DNA of 64,000 nucleotides from Phreatobacter sp. Lineage in GTDB: Bacteria > Pseudomonadota > Alphaproteobacteria > Rhizobiales > Phreatobacteraceae. This document shows, in pieces, positions 46,408 to 55,605 of this stretch. The stretch lies in NCBI RefSeq assembly GCF_027532945.1, contig NZ_JAPZTZ010000009.1, forward strand, positions 124,001-188,000, in the 5' to 3' direction. Made by a program: the position numbers and the translations under genes. The notes beneath the pieces are model-generated. The model saw only the letters and a program-made list of their open reading frames with translations. It was not told the DNA's origin and searched no databases. Every line of letters begins with the position of its first letter. Position 1 is the stretch's first letter.

Positions 46408-47325
46408 TCACAGGCCCAGCGTCTGGCGCAGCGAGGCCGGCCAGCGCTTCACATTCGTGCCGTAGTGCTTGAGCAGGGCGAGGATCACCCGCTCGTGGCC
46501 GAAGCCGACACAGGCCGTGTGCGCCACTTCGCCATCGGACGTGGTGAGGCCGAAGGTCTTGCCGAAATGGTCCTGGTGATAGTTGAAGGAGAGGCAGGCC
46601 GTGGGCTTCTCCTCGCTCTCGATGGCGATGAGCAGCTCGAACTTCAGCCGCTGGTCACGCTGGTTGACCGCCAGCATCTTCCCCGTCCGGCCGAAGAAGG
46701 GATCGTTGGCGACATCGACGGTGAACGGCAGGCCGAGCTCGCCGATCAGCGCCTGGCCGCGCTCGAGCCAGGAGGCGCGGAACTCGGTCACCTGGTCCGG
46801 GGTGCCCATGCGCACATATTCGCGCATGCGGAAGAACTGCTGGCGCGCCGGGTCCTGCGAGGGCTCGTGGCGGAAGCAGTAGGAGAGCAGGTCGAACAGG
46901 CGGCCCTCGGCGGGCAAGTCGCCGCGCTTGGCCGCCGTCGGATAGAGCGGATAGCAGGCGGCCGGCGTCAGCACGATCTCGCTGGCCTTCTGGCCGGCCG
47001 TCCAGTCGCCGCCCTGTTCGATGGTCTGCAGCAGGCTGACATGGTCGGCCGGGTTGCCGCAGAAGCAGTGCACCGTGCCGGCGAGCTGCGGGAAGCTCTT
47101 CATGTAGCCGGACTTCTCGAAGATCGAGCGGGCCATGGCCGGCGGGAAGCGCACGACCTCGGCCTCGTCGGCGGCGCCGTAGCGGCTGACGAGGGCCTGG
47201 AAGCCGTCGCCAATGGCCTCGAACAGGCCAGAGCGGCCATAGAGGCCGTCCACGCCGGTCTCGATCAGCAGGCCCTGGTCGAACAGGTCGTCGAGGAACG
47301 TCTTGGTCTCGGTCTTGTCGAGCAT
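46408..47325 (-). CDS. Amino acid:carrier-protein ligase (class II aaRS-like)
   Basis: 305 residues, start at 47325 (MLDKTET). Homologue of the SerRS-like enzymes from Bradyrhizobium and Agrobacterium that lack the tRNA-binding domain and charge a carrier protein with glycine or alanine. The class II core is visible: motif 2 region [12 protein letters not shown] with a Glu (169), and motif 3 [16 protein letters not shown] (Cys272, Arg279). Together with Cys124 (TPAACYPLY) these give the Cys/Glu/Cys zinc set of the family. There is no N-terminal tRNA-binding arm. It stands between the acyl-CoA-dehydrogenase-like gene (4 bp) and DUF1839. Confidence 0.93.
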   Translation of the reverse strand: MLDKTETKTFLDDLFDQGLLIETGVDGLYGRSGLFEAIGDGFQALVSRYGAADEAEVVRFPPAMARSIFEKSGYMKSFPQLAGTVHCFCGNPADHVSLLQTIEQGGDWTAGQKASEIVLTPAACYPLYPTAAKRGDLPAEGRLFDLLSYCFRHEPSQDPARQQFFRMREYVRMGTPDQVTEFRASWLERGQALIGELGLPFTVDVANDPFFGRTGKMLAVNQRDQRLKFELLIAIESEEKPTACLSFNYHQDHFGKTFGLTTSDGEVAHTACVGFGHERVILALLKHYGTNVKRWPASLRQTLGL

Positions 47326-47329
47326 CGCG

Positions 47330-48523
47330 TCAGTCCTCCAGGTCGGTGTCGAGGCGCGACATGAGGAGCATGGTCGCGGTGTTTGAAAGGATGCGGTCAT
47401 TGGCGATCATCAGCGGCGCCGACAGGATGTCGCGCAGCTGGCGGCCGATGGAGAAGGGATTGGCGTTCTTGTAGCCCTGGATGCCGACGATGGTCAGCGC
47501 CTCCTGGACCAGGGCGACGGCGCGGCGCGAGGCCTCGACCTTCACGGCGTTCATCGCCACCGCGAAGGCCATCGAGTTGATGGCCGCGTCGTCGTGGCGG
47601 GCGGCCTCGAAGCGGGCGATGCCGTCACGCACCAGGGTCTTAAGGCCGGCGAGTTCTGCGGCGGCAGCTGCAAGGCGCGCGGCGCCCGGCGGCACCGCAT
47701 TCGGCATGCGGCGGGCGGCCTGGCGGACGCTCGCCTGCGCCTTCGACAGCGCCGAACCGGCGATGCCGAACCAGAGAGCGGCCCAGAACAGGTGCGAGCT
47801 CGCCAGCATGGACTGCGCGGCGATCTCGGCGAAGGGCTTGGGGAAGACCTGCTCGGCGGGCACGGTCGCAGCCAGCTTGAAGCCGTGCGAGGTGGTGCCG
47901 CGCATGCCGAGCGTGTCCCAGGTCGAGGTCTGTTCGAGGCTCGCCTGATGCTTCTCGATGACGACCATGACCTGGTCGGACGAGGCGGCGTCGGGCGCCC
48001 GGCGGGCGGTCGCGAGGATCGCGTCGGCATCGAGGCCGTAGGAGATGACGGTCGCGTCCTTCTCGATGCGGACATTGTCGCCATCGGGCACGATGGAGCA
48101 GATGGAGTTGCGCAGATCGCCGCCAATGCCGGCCTCGGTCGTCGCCGAGCCGAGCAGGAGCTGCTTCTCAGCCACCTTCTGCATGAAGGCACGATGCCAG
48201 TCGCTGTCGAGCCCGTGATGGACGAGGCTCGACGCCTTGATCTGGTGCATGGCGAAGACCATGCCGGAGGCCGAGCAGGCCGCACCCAGCGTGGTGCAGA
48301 TCTGCGCGATATCGGCGAAGTCAGCGCCTTCACCGCCGAGATGGGCCGGAATCATGATGCCGAGGAGGCGCTCCTCGCGCATGGCGTCGACCGCCTCGCG
48401 GGGAAAGCGGGGGTCGCGGTCCACCGCATCCGCATGCGCGGCGGCGACGGTCGCGACGCGCTTGGCGCGGGCGATGAGGGCCGCGGTGCGCGGGGTGGCA
48501 TCGGGTTCCGACCGGTCCAGCAT
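47330..48523 (-). CDS. Acyl-CoA-dehydrogenase-like flavoprotein
   Basis: 397 residues with the acyl-CoA dehydrogenase fold: [24 protein letters not shown] (N-terminal helical domain), [15 protein letters not shown] (flavin-binding strand, usually TEPxxGSD), [15 protein letters not shown] and a C-terminal helical domain ending [22 protein letters not shown]. The usual TEPGAGSD is replaced by TEAGIGGDL, so the substrate site differs. Related proteins accompany aa:carrier-protein ligases and may oxidise the carrier-bound amino acid, as ACAD-like enzymes do to prolyl carriers in pyrrole synthesis. It lies 3 bp behind the carrier gene. Confidence 0.9.
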   Translation of the reverse strand: MLDRSEPDATPRTAALIARAKRVATVAAAHADAVDRDPRFPREAVDAMREERLLGIMIPAHLGGEGADFADIAQICTTLGAACSASGMVFAMHQIKASSLVHHGLDSDWHRAFMQKVAEKQLLLGSATTEAGIGGDLRNSICSIVPDGDNVRIEKDATVISYGLDADAILATARRAPDAASSDQVMVVIEKHQASLEQTSTWDTLGMRGTTSHGFKLAATVPAEQVFPKPFAEIAAQSMLASSHLFWAALWFGIAGSALSKAQASVRQAARRMPNAVPPGAARLAAAAAELAGLKTLVRDGIARFEAARHDDAAINSMAFAVAMNAVKVEASRRAVALVQEALTIVGIQGYKNANPFSIGRQLRDILSAPLMIANDRILSNTATMLLMSRLDTDLED

Positions 48524-48526
48524 GGC

Positions 48527-48778
48527 TCAGGCTCCGACCTTCTCGCCCTTCAGCTCTTCGAGAGCGGCAGTGATCGAGGCGATGGAGGAGAAAAGCCGGC
48601 GGTTCAGCATCCGCTCGGGGAATTCGATGTCGAAGGCTTCCTCCAGCGCCAGCATGAGCTGGACGGAGCCGAAGGAGGTCATCCCGGCCTCGTAGAGGTC
48701 GCTGGCGTCGACGAGACCGTCCACGCCGCCCGGCAGCTCCACCGTGCGGGCGATGATCTCTCTGACCTGACTGTTCAT
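48527..48778 (-). CDS. Acyl carrier protein of the aa:CP ligase system
   Basis: 83 residues, acidic and four-helical. The phosphopantetheine site is Ser35 in AGMTSFGSVQLML, matching the D-S-L pattern of carrier proteins with Thr-Ser-Phe. Helix 2-like ALEEAFDIEFPERMLN and the terminal SSIASITAALEEL are typical. AGGAG lies 9 nt upstream of the ATG at 48778. First gene of the operon running to 39671. It needs a phosphopantetheinyl transferase from elsewhere. Confidence 0.93.
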   Translation of the reverse strand: MNSQVREIIARTVELPGGVDGLVDASDLYEAGMTSFGSVQLMLALEEAFDIEFPERMLNRRLFSSIASITAALEELKGEKVGA

Positions 48779-49288
48779 TTCGGATCGCTCCTGTGGGCGA
48801 TCCCCGTTCCCGAGGATCGATGTGATACATTTGAACGAGGTAATCAACGTTTGATTACCGCTAGCGTTAACCGCGGAACCTTCGGCTGGATGCCAGAAAC
48901 ACCGTGTTACCGTTGCGTGAGCACGCCGGTGGCCAGGGCCTGTTTCCAGTCGAGACAGCGCGGTGCTGTCGGGATGTCCTGTGCAAGATGGACGCCGCCG
49001 TCCTGAGGGGCCGAACGCAGTCATTTTCGCCGGTCTGACGGCTCTTTTTCCGCGGTCTGGCCAGACAGGCACGGGCCGTTAAGACCTCATCAACGATGAT
49101 CTGTGCCAAAATGGCGAGATACCATCCTTCAGGCCGGGTATGGCTCCACTGTGTCGCCATGTCTGCGCAACGTGGGACATCTGCGGCCACCCGGGGTCGT
49201 GCCTGACGTCGAATCCGGGCAAGGTTGGTCGGGCCGAACGCGATGGCTCCATGGCGTTCTCGGCCGATTTCATCAAAGCGATTTTCAC
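48779..49288. other. Gene-free divergent region before the carrier-protein operon and the diguanylate cyclase
   Basis: 510 bp. It must contain the leftward operon promoter and the rightward cyclase promoter. The only exact structure that I see is the repeat at 48839. An open frame from 49103 in frame with the cyclase is low in homology-like features and probably leader. Confidence 0.55.
48839..48859. promoter_or_regulatory. Candidate operator before the carrier-protein operon
   Basis: GGTAATCAA (48839-48847), centre CGT, then the exact inverse TTGATTACC (48851-48859). It lies 60 bp upstream of the carrier-protein ATG, where a -10/-35 region is expected. AT-rich and perfectly symmetric in a GC-rich genome, so likely a repressor or activator site. 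The regulator is not in this operon. Confidence 0.6.
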
Positions 49289-50563
49289 ATGTCGGGCATC
49301 CTTCTCCTGCTGGCGCAGTCGGTCGTCTACTTCACCGTCATGGCAGCACTATTTCGCGGCCGATCCGTCCTCGGCCTTGGCGCCTTCTTTTGCGCCCTCG
49401 GCGTGATGCATTTCCTCGAGACCTATCTCGCAGCCGTTTTCTTCATCGAGCTGCCTTTCGGTTTGATCTCGCCGGGTTCGACCGTTCTTTTCTCCGGCAA
49501 GCTCGCCATCATCCTGCTGTTCTACATCCGCGAGGATGCGGAGGCGGTGCGCCAGCCCATCTACGGCCTGCTCATCGGCAATTTCCTGATGGTGGCGCTG
49601 GTCGCCATGCTGCGGCTGTCGGGCCCGCCCGTATCGCTGCCGGGCTACAATCCGGACCTCGCGCTGATCGACCAGATGGGCCTGCTGATGGTGTGGGGCA
49701 CGACGCTGCTCTTCATCGACGCCATCGCGCTCATCCTCATCTATGAGCGCCTGCGCGGGCTTCTCGCGCGGTCCCTGGTGGTCAGGGCCTGGCTGAGCCT
49801 TGCCATCATCCTCACCTTCGACCAGGTCGCCTTTTTCGTAGGCCTCCATTGGGTGACGGGAACGCCCTGGAGCGCGCTGTTCGGCGGCTGGATCGCCAAG
49901 ATGGGGGCGGCTGTCGTCTATGCCGCCTGCATCGGCATCTATCTGGCGGTCTTCGAGCGCAAGGCGGAGGAGACGGCGCCGCAACCGCTGGCCGACATCT
50001 TCCACAAGCTCACCTACCGGCACAAATACGAAGTCCTGCTCGGCGCGACGAGCCGGGATGCGCTGACTGGCGCCTTGACGCGCGAGCGCTTCACGGCGCT
50101 CGCCCCCGCCATGCTGGCCCAGGCCATCGACAGCGGCAGGCCGTGCAGCCTGCTGATGATCGATGCCGATCATTTCGAGCAGATCAACGACAGCCTGGGT
50201 CACATTGCCGGTGACGCCGTCTTGCGGCGGATCGTCGAGACTATCCGCGGCCACATTCGCGCCGACGATCGCCTCTTCCGCTATGGCGGCGAGGAGTTCG
50301 TCATCCTCGCCCCCGACCTCGCGGCCACAGCTGCCCGGATGACGGCGGAGCGTATTCGCCAGGCGGTCGCGGAGGCGCTAGCCGATGCGGGCGCCCCCGC
50401 GCCGACCATCAGCGTCGGCGTGGCGACGGCGCCGGACGAGGGAAGGGGCCTGGAGGTCCTGCTGCGGCCGGCGGATTCGCGGCTCTATGAAGCCAAGCGC
50501 CTCGGCCGCAACCGGGTGGTCGCGGGGCCAGCCTTGGATGACGCCAGAGCGACGATGTCGTGA
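49289..50563 (+). CDS. Membrane diguanylate cyclase (7TM GGDEF)
   Basis: 424 residues from the ATG at 49289. Residues about 1-225 form six to seven membrane helices like the VUT_1-type sensor domain. The GGDEF domain (about 255-415) has an intact active site GGEEF (333-337) preceded by an inhibitory I-site RADD (Arg324, Asp327) five residues upstream, so it should make c-di-GMP and be product-inhibited. It is divergent from the carrier-protein/EPS operon; control of EPS by c-di-GMP is a reasonable idea, not shown. Confidence 0.9.
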   Translation: MSGILLLLAQSVVYFTVMAALFRGRSVLGLGAFFCALGVMHFLETYLAAVFFIELPFGLISPGSTVLFSGKLAIILLFYIREDAEAVRQPIYGLLIGNFLMVALVAMLRLSGPPVSLPGYNPDLALIDQMGLLMVWGTTLLFIDAIALILIYERLRGLLARSLVVRAWLSLAIILTFDQVAFFVGLHWVTGTPWSALFGGWIAKMGAAVVYAACIGIYLAVFERKAEETAPQPLADIFHKLTYRHKYEVLLGATSRDALTGALTRERFTALAPAMLAQAIDSGRPCSLLMIDADHFEQINDSLGHIAGDAVLRRIVETIRGHIRADDRLFRYGGEEFVILAPDLAATAARMTAERIRQAVAEALADAGAPAPTISVGVATAPDEGRGLEVLLRPADSRLYEAKRLGRNRVVAGPALDDARATMS

Positions 50564-50588
50564 AAAGGGGCCGGGCAATCCGGCCGTT

Positions 50589-50665
50589 TGGTAGCGGGAG
50601 GCAGAGTCGAACTGCCGACCTCAGGGTTATGAATCCTGCGCTCTCACCAACTGAGCTACCCCGCC
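50589..50665 (-). tRNA. tRNA-Met (CAU), elongator type
   Basis: 77 nt with encoded CCA. Acceptor GGCGGGG pairs with TCCCGCT (two G-T pairs), so it is not an initiator, which has an unpaired C1. D-arm GCTC/GAGC, anticodon loop TTCATAA with CAT, T-arm GGCAG TTCGACT CTGCC. The anticodon stem CAGGA/CCCTG has one A-C mismatch at positions 31-39. Confidence 0.95.
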
Positions 50666-50821
50666 CCAAAGGGGCCGCAGGACCGGTGAACCAGCCTTGC
50701 GAGAGCGCGGATATAAGGTCCGGGCTCAAGGGGTGTCAAGACGATCGCCGTGGCTTCTTCCACCGATCGTCGGGGCGGCCCGGCAAACCGCTCGCCGGGG
50801 TTTGAGACTGCCGTTGTGCTG

Positions 50822-51454
50822 TCAGCCGCCGGCCTTCTTGAAGCGGACCAGGGTGAACAGCCCGCCGAAACCCGCCGGCTTCTTCTCGACCATGGTCAGC
50901 TCCTTTTCGCCCATGACGCGCTCGAAGGAGAAGTCGGGATGCCAGCCGAGCTTGTCGCCGAAGGGCGCAGCGGCCTTTTCGATGAGGGCGCGGATGCCGC
51001 CCTCGGCCGCAAAATGATTGACCAAGATGACTTCGCCGCCGGGCTTGCAGACCCGGTTGAGCTCGGCCATCACGCCTTCCGGGTCCGGCACCACGGTGAT
51101 CAGGTACATGGCGACGACGCAGTCGAAGCTGGCATCCCCGAAAGCGAGGCGGCCGGCATCCATCTGCAGGATGCCCTCGACATTGGAGAGGCCCTCGTCC
51201 ACCCGCTTGCGGGCGATTTTCAGCATGTCGAAGGACAGGTCGAGGCCGATGACGCGGCAATCCTTGCCATAATCGGGCAGGGCGATGCCGGTGCCGACGC
51301 CGACCTCGAGGATACGCCCGCCGACGCGCGTCGCGGCGGCCACCGCCGCCTTGCGGCCGGTCGTGGTGATGCGGCCGAAAATCGGATCGTAGATCGGCGC
51401 CCAGCGGGCATAGGCCTTCTGGATGGATTGGGCGTCGAGTTCAGCGGCTTGCAT
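50822..51454 (-). CDS. pmtA: Phosphatidylethanolamine N-methyltransferase, PmtA-like
   Basis: 210 residues. SAM-dependent methyltransferase with motif I LEVGVGTGIALPDY and GLDLSFDMLKIARKR for the ribose site. The N-terminus QSIQKAYARWAPIYDPIFG is the signature of the Rhodobacter/Sinorhizobium-type PmtA, which converts phosphatidylethanolamine to phosphatidylcholine. DAASFDCV and FKKAG tail also fit. It is 11 bp behind mnmA and probably in one transcript. Confidence 0.85.
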   Translation of the reverse strand: MQAAELDAQSIQKAYARWAPIYDPIFGRITTTGRKAAVAAATRVGGRILEVGVGTGIALPDYGKDCRVIGLDLSFDMLKIARKRVDEGLSNVEGILQMDAGRLAFGDASFDCVVAMYLITVVPDPEGVMAELNRVCKPGGEVILVNHFAAEGGIRALIEKAAAPFGDKLGWHPDFSFERVMGEKELTMVEKKPAGFGGLFTLVRFKKAGG

Positions 51455-51465
51455 CGCAACCCCGG

Positions 51466-52635
51466 TCAGATCGTGGCCTGGAGAGTGGTGGGAACGGCCG
51501 CGGGACGCAGGTCCTGCCGGCGGCGGATGAAGCCGCCGCCGAGGACGCGCGCCGCGCCCGAAACGCCGTCATAAAGAACGCAGGCCTGGCCCGGCGCGAC
51601 GCCGTCCTCGCCGTCGAGCAGCTCGACCTCCGGCGTCCCATCGACCATGCGCAGCAGCGCCGGGCGTGGCGGACGGGTCGAGCGCACCCGGGCATGACAG
51701 GCGAGGGCCTCGCCATTGGCAGGCAGGGCATCGCCCAGCCAGTTGAATTCACGCAGGCCGATCCGGTGGGTCGCCAGCGCCTCGCGCGGGCCGACGATCA
51801 CCTGCCGGCGCGCTGCATCGAGCCCGACCACATAGAGGGGCTCCGCCGCCGCGATGCCGATGCCGCGGCGCTGGCCGACCGTGAAGCGCATCACCCCGTC
51901 GTGTCGGCCAAGCACCCGCCCGTCGACATGGACGATCTCGCCCGCCTCGGCCGCTTCCGGCTTCAGCTTCTCGACGATCGAGGTGTAGCGGCCGGTCGGC
52001 ACAAAGCAGATGTCCTGGCTGTCGGCCTTGTCGGCGATGGCGAGGCCGAAGCGGCGGGCATGCTCGCGCGTCTCCGGCTTGGTCATGCCGCCGAGAGGAA
52101 AGCGCAGCAGGTCGAGCTGCTCGGGCGTGGTGGCGAAGAGGAAATAGCTCTGGTCGCGGTCGGCATCCACCGGCTGGTAGAGCGCGCGGCGGCCGGAGGG
52201 CAGGGCGCGGCTCGCGACATAATGGCCGGTCGCCAGGGCGTCGGCGCCGAGATCCCGGGCGGTTGCCAAAAGGTCGGTGAACTTCACGTGGCGATTGCAG
52301 TCGATGCAGGGGATCGGCGTCTCGCCATCGGCATAGGACTGGGCGAAGCGGTCGATGACCGCCGCCTTGAACCGCTCCTCGTAGTCGAGGACGTAGTGCG
52401 GAATGCCGAGCCGCTCGGCGACGCGGCGGGCGTCGTGGATGTCCTGGCCGGCGCAGCAGGCGCCCTTGCGGTGAATGGCGGCACCGTGGTCGTAGAGCTG
52501 CAGCGTCACGCCGACGACGTCGTAGCCCTGCTCGGCCATGAGGCCGGCAACGACCGAGGAATCGACGCCGCCCGACATCGCGACGACGACACGCGTCGCG
52601 GAAGGCGGCTTGGCGATGTCGAGGCTGTTCCGCAT
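51466..52635 (-). CDS. mnmA: tRNA-specific 2-thiouridylase MnmA
   Basis: 389 residues from the ATG at 52635. It makes the 2-thio group of U34 in tRNAs for Lys, Glu and Gln. The PP-loop SGGVDSS (21-27) and the CxxC-type pair at Cys110/Cys113 (IPCIDCN) are intact; the second catalytic Cys is in [20 protein letters not shown] and the C-terminal beta domain complete the fold. A -10-like TATATAG lies upstream at about 52660. Confidence 0.96.
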   Translation of the reverse strand: MRNSLDIAKPPSATRVVVAMSGGVDSSVVAGLMAEQGYDVVGVTLQLYDHGAAIHRKGACCAGQDIHDARRVAERLGIPHYVLDYEERFKAAVIDRFAQSYADGETPIPCIDCNRHVKFTDLLATARDLGADALATGHYVASRALPSGRRALYQPVDADRDQSYFLFATTPEQLDLLRFPLGGMTKPETREHARRFGLAIADKADSQDICFVPTGRYTSIVEKLKPEAAEAGEIVHVDGRVLGRHDGVMRFTVGQRRGIGIAAAEPLYVVGLDAARRQVIVGPREALATHRIGLREFNWLGDALPANGEALACHARVRSTRPPRPALLRMVDGTPEVELLDGEDGVAPGQACVLYDGVSGAARVLGGGFIRRRQDLRPAAVPTTLQATI

Positions 52636-52739
52636 GCGATCCGACGTCAGGTGAATGCCGCTATATAGGCGGTGCGACGATCCGCGCAAAGCGGTGATGG
52701 CGTCTTGTGGCAGTCACCCGCCGGGGCTAAACGCCGCCC

Positions 52740-53429
52740 ATGGCTCCCCGCTACGCTCTCTATGCCGCGCCCGCTCCCGACAGCCCGCTCTGGCGCTTCG
52801 GCTCCTCCATCATCGGCTACGATGCGGCGGCGGCCGTCGACATGGCCATTCCGGCCGCTTCGCCCTGCGATTCCGCCGATTGGATGGCGCTGACCGAAGA
52901 GCCGCGCCGCTACGGTTTCCACGGTACGCTGAAGGCGCCGTTCGCGCTCGCCGAGGGGGAAAACGAGGCCGGGCTCATCGAGGCGGTCATGCTCTTCGCG
53001 GAACGGCGGCGCGCTTTCACGGTGCCGCGGCTGGAGGTTGCGCTTCTCAAGGCCTTCGTCGCCCTTGTGCCGGCCGAGCCCTCCGAGCCGCTTCTCACGC
53101 TCGCCGCCGACTGCGTCCGCCATTTCGACCGGTTCCGCGCGCCACTGTCGGAAGCGGACATGGCGCGCCGGCTGAAGGCGCCGCTCACCGAGCGGCAGAA
53201 GGCCCATCTCGATGCCTTCGGCTATCCCTACATCTTCGAGGACTTCCGCTTCCACATGACCCTGACGGGCGCGCTGCCCGAGGAGCGACGCGAGGCGATC
53301 CGCGCTGCCCTCGCGGGCCAGTATGTGCCGGTGGCCGCGCCGCTTTCCATCGACGCGCTCTGCCTGTTCAAACAGGCGGATCGGGCAGGGCGGTTCACCA
53401 TCCTCGCGCGCTTCCCCTTCGAGGGCTGA
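52740..53429 (+). CDS. DUF1045 (2H phosphoesterase-like) protein
   Basis: 229 residues. The two H-x-T/S motifs of 2H phosphoesterases are present: FHGTLKAPF and FHMTLTG. The start [25 protein letters not shown] is typical of DUF1045, usually found in phosphonate operons (TIGR03223 type). No phn gene is near, so here it serves an unknown RNA or small-molecule cyclic-phosphate step, or works with distant phn genes. Confidence 0.88.
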   Translation: MAPRYALYAAPAPDSPLWRFGSSIIGYDAAAAVDMAIPAASPCDSADWMALTEEPRRYGFHGTLKAPFALAEGENEAGLIEAVMLFAERRRAFTVPRLEVALLKAFVALVPAEPSEPLLTLAADCVRHFDRFRAPLSEADMARRLKAPLTERQKAHLDAFGYPYIFEDFRFHMTLTGALPEERREAIRAALAGQYVPVAAPLSIDALCLFKQADRAGRFTILARFPFEG

Positions 53430-53524
53430 CCGCCCGACCGTCTTGCCTTGCCGGGGAGCCTCGCTTAAGCCCGCAACGGCGGTTTCGCCGCGAGAATCCG
53501 CGGCGCGCAGACGGCAGGGCGACC

Positions 53525-54814
53525 ATGCACGACATTCGCTGGATCAGGGACAATCCGCAGGCCTTCGATGCCGCGCTCGTGGCGCGCGGGCGTGAGCCGC
53601 TGGCCTCGTCCCTCATCGCGCTGGATGATGCCCGCAAGTCTGCCGTCTCGACCCTCCAGGCCGCCCAGGAGCGCCGCAACGCCGCCTCCAAGGAGATCGG
53701 CCAGGCCATGGGCCAGAAGGACATGGTCCGCGCCGACGCGCTGAAGGCCGAGGTCGCGGCCCTCAAGGACCGCATGGCCGAGGCCGAGGCGACCGAGAAG
53801 GCGGCGAGCGCCGACCTGACCGCCGCGCTCGAGGTCATCCCCAACATGCCGCTCGCCGACGTGCCGGTGGGTGCGGACGAGACCGGCAATGTCGAGCGTC
53901 ACCGCTTCGGCACGCCGCGTGTCATCGCCGCGCCGAAAGAGCATTTCGAACTAGGCGAGGCTCTCGGCCAGATGGATTTCGAGGCGGCGGCCAAGCTCTC
54001 CGGCGCCCGCTTCGTGGTGCTCAAGAGCAAGCTCGCCCGCATGGAGCGCGCGCTCGCCCAGTTCATGCTGGACCTGCACACCGACACGCATGGCTATACG
54101 GAAGTGAACCCGCCGGTCCTGGTGAAGGATCCCGCCGTTTACGGCACGGGCCAGCTGCCCAAGGCGGCCGAGGACATGTTCGTCACCCGCGAGGGGCTCT
54201 GGCTCACCCCCACTGCCGAGGTGACGCTGACCAATCTCGTCGCCCAGGAGATCGTCGCCGAGGACGCGCTGCCGATGCGCCTGACCGCGGCCACCCAGTG
54301 CTTCCGCTCCGAGGCGGGCGCCGCTGGCCGCGACACCCGCGGCATGCTGCGCCAGCACCAGTTCCTGAAAGTCGAGCTCGTGTCGATCACCACGCCCGAC
54401 GAGGCGATCAACGAGCATGAGCGCATGCTCGCCTGCGCCGAGGAGGTGCTGAAGCGGCTCGACCTGCATTACCGCGTCGTCACCCTCTGCACCGGCGATA
54501 TGGGCTTCTCGGCCCGCAAGACCTACGACATCGAGGTGTGGCTGCCCGGCCAGCAGGCCTTCCGCGAGATTTCGTCCTGCTCGGTCTGCGGTGATTTCCA
54601 GGCCCGCCGGATGAATGCGCGCTATCGTCCCAAGGCGACCGACAACAAGCAGCCGGCCCCGCAATTCGTCCACACGCTGAACGGTTCGGGAACCGCGGTT
54701 GGCCGCGCCCTCATCGCCGTGATGGAGACCTACCAGCAGGACGGTGGCGCCATTGCCGTGCCGGCCGTGCTCCAGCCCTATATGGGCGGCCTCACCCTCA
54801 TCGAGAAAGCCTGA
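53525..54814 (+). CDS. serS: Seryl-tRNA synthetase
   Basis: 429 residues. N-terminal coiled-coil arm (about 30-110) that contacts tRNA, then the class II core: [11 protein letters not shown] (motif 1), [29 protein letters not shown] (motif 2) and [21 protein letters not shown] (motif 3). Length and order are standard. Its stop overlaps the surE start (TGATG), giving serS-surE-pcm. It is the true SerRS, distinct from the aa:CP ligase at 46408. Confidence 0.98.
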   Translation: MHDIRWIRDNPQAFDAALVARGREPLASSLIALDDARKSAVSTLQAAQERRNAASKEIGQAMGQKDMVRADALKAEVAALKDRMAEAEATEKAASADLTAALEVIPNMPLADVPVGADETGNVERHRFGTPRVIAAPKEHFELGEALGQMDFEAAAKLSGARFVVLKSKLARMERALAQFMLDLHTDTHGYTEVNPPVLVKDPAVYGTGQLPKAAEDMFVTREGLWLTPTAEVTLTNLVAQEIVAEDALPMRLTAATQCFRSEAGAAGRDTRGMLRQHQFLKVELVSITTPDEAINEHERMLACAEEVLKRLDLHYRVVTLCTGDMGFSARKTYDIEVWLPGQQAFREISSCSVCGDFQARRMNARYRPKATDNKQPAPQFVHTLNGSGTAVGRALIAVMETYQQDGGAIAVPAVLQPYMGGLTLIEKA

Positions 54815-55596
54815 TGCGCATCCTTGTCACCAATGACGACGGCATCCACGCGCCGGGCCTTCTCGCGGCCGAGCGCATTGCCCGCACGTTGTCCGACGAT
54901 GTCTGGGTCGTCGCGCCGGAGACCGACCAGTCCGGCGTGTCGCATTCGCTCTCGCTCAACGATCCGCTGCGCCTGCGCGAGGTCGGTGAGAAGCGCTATG
55001 CGGTGAAGGGCACGCCCACTGACTGCGTCATCATGGCGGTGAAGCACATCATGGCGGGGGAGGGGCCTGATCTCGTCCTCTCCGGCGTCAACCGCGGCCA
55101 GAATGTCGCCGAGGATGTCGGCTATTCCGGCACCATCGCCGGCGCCATGGAGGGCACAATCCTCGGCATTCCCTCGGTGGCCCTGTCGCAGTCCTACGGT
55201 CCGGAGAGCCGGCACAACGTCCATTACGAGACCGCCGAGGCCCACGCGCCCGGCATCATCCGCACCATTCTTGAAGAGGGGCTGCGGCCCGGCTCGCTCA
55301 TCAATGTCAATTTCCCCAACCGCAGCCCCGACCAGGTCCGCGGCATCCGCGTCACGGCGCAGGGCCGGCGCGACCAGGAGATCCTGACCATCGACCCGCG
55401 CCACGATGGCCGCGGCAATCCCTATTACTGGATCGCCTTCGTGCGGAACCGCCACCGGATCGAGAACGGCACCGACCTCTGGGCCCTCGCCGAGGGTTAT
55501 GTCTCGGTGACGCCTCTCGAAATCAACATGACTGACGAGGTGACCATGACGCGGCTTGCCGCTGTCTTCGCCGGCGACCGGGCGCCGGGAACCTGA
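54814..55596 (+). CDS. surE: 5'/3'-nucleotidase SurE
   Basis: 260 residues. SurE is a metal-dependent nucleotidase linked to stationary-phase survival. Visible family motifs: ILVTNDDGIHAPGL with the metal ligands Asp8 and Asp9, VAPETDQSGVSHSLSL, KGTPTDCV, LSGVNRGQNVAEDVGYSGTIAGAMEG. Coupled to serS by TGATG and followed 9 bp later by pcm, the classical surE-pcm order. Confidence 0.97.
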   Translation: MRILVTNDDGIHAPGLLAAERIARTLSDDVWVVAPETDQSGVSHSLSLNDPLRLREVGEKRYAVKGTPTDCVIMAVKHIMAGEGPDLVLSGVNRGQNVAEDVGYSGTIAGAMEGTILGIPSVALSQSYGPESRHNVHYETAEAHAPGIIRTILEEGLRPGSLINVNFPNRSPDQVRGIRVTAQGRRDQEILTIDPRHDGRGNPYYWIAFVRNRHRIENGTDLWALAEGYVSVTPLEINMTDEVTMTRLAAVFAGDRAPGT

Positions 55597-55605
55597 GGGC
55601 GGGCG

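Noticed and set aside
43136-46472. Open frames of 361 and 710 codons opposite the GH2 and DUF1839 genes
   Set aside because: Antisense to two well-supported genes, Arg-rich and domain-free; a GC-skew artefact.
49103-49288. Longer N-terminus for the diguanylate cyclase
   Set aside because: The extra 62 residues are not membrane-like and precede the natural start MSGILLLLAQ; they look like leader sequence.
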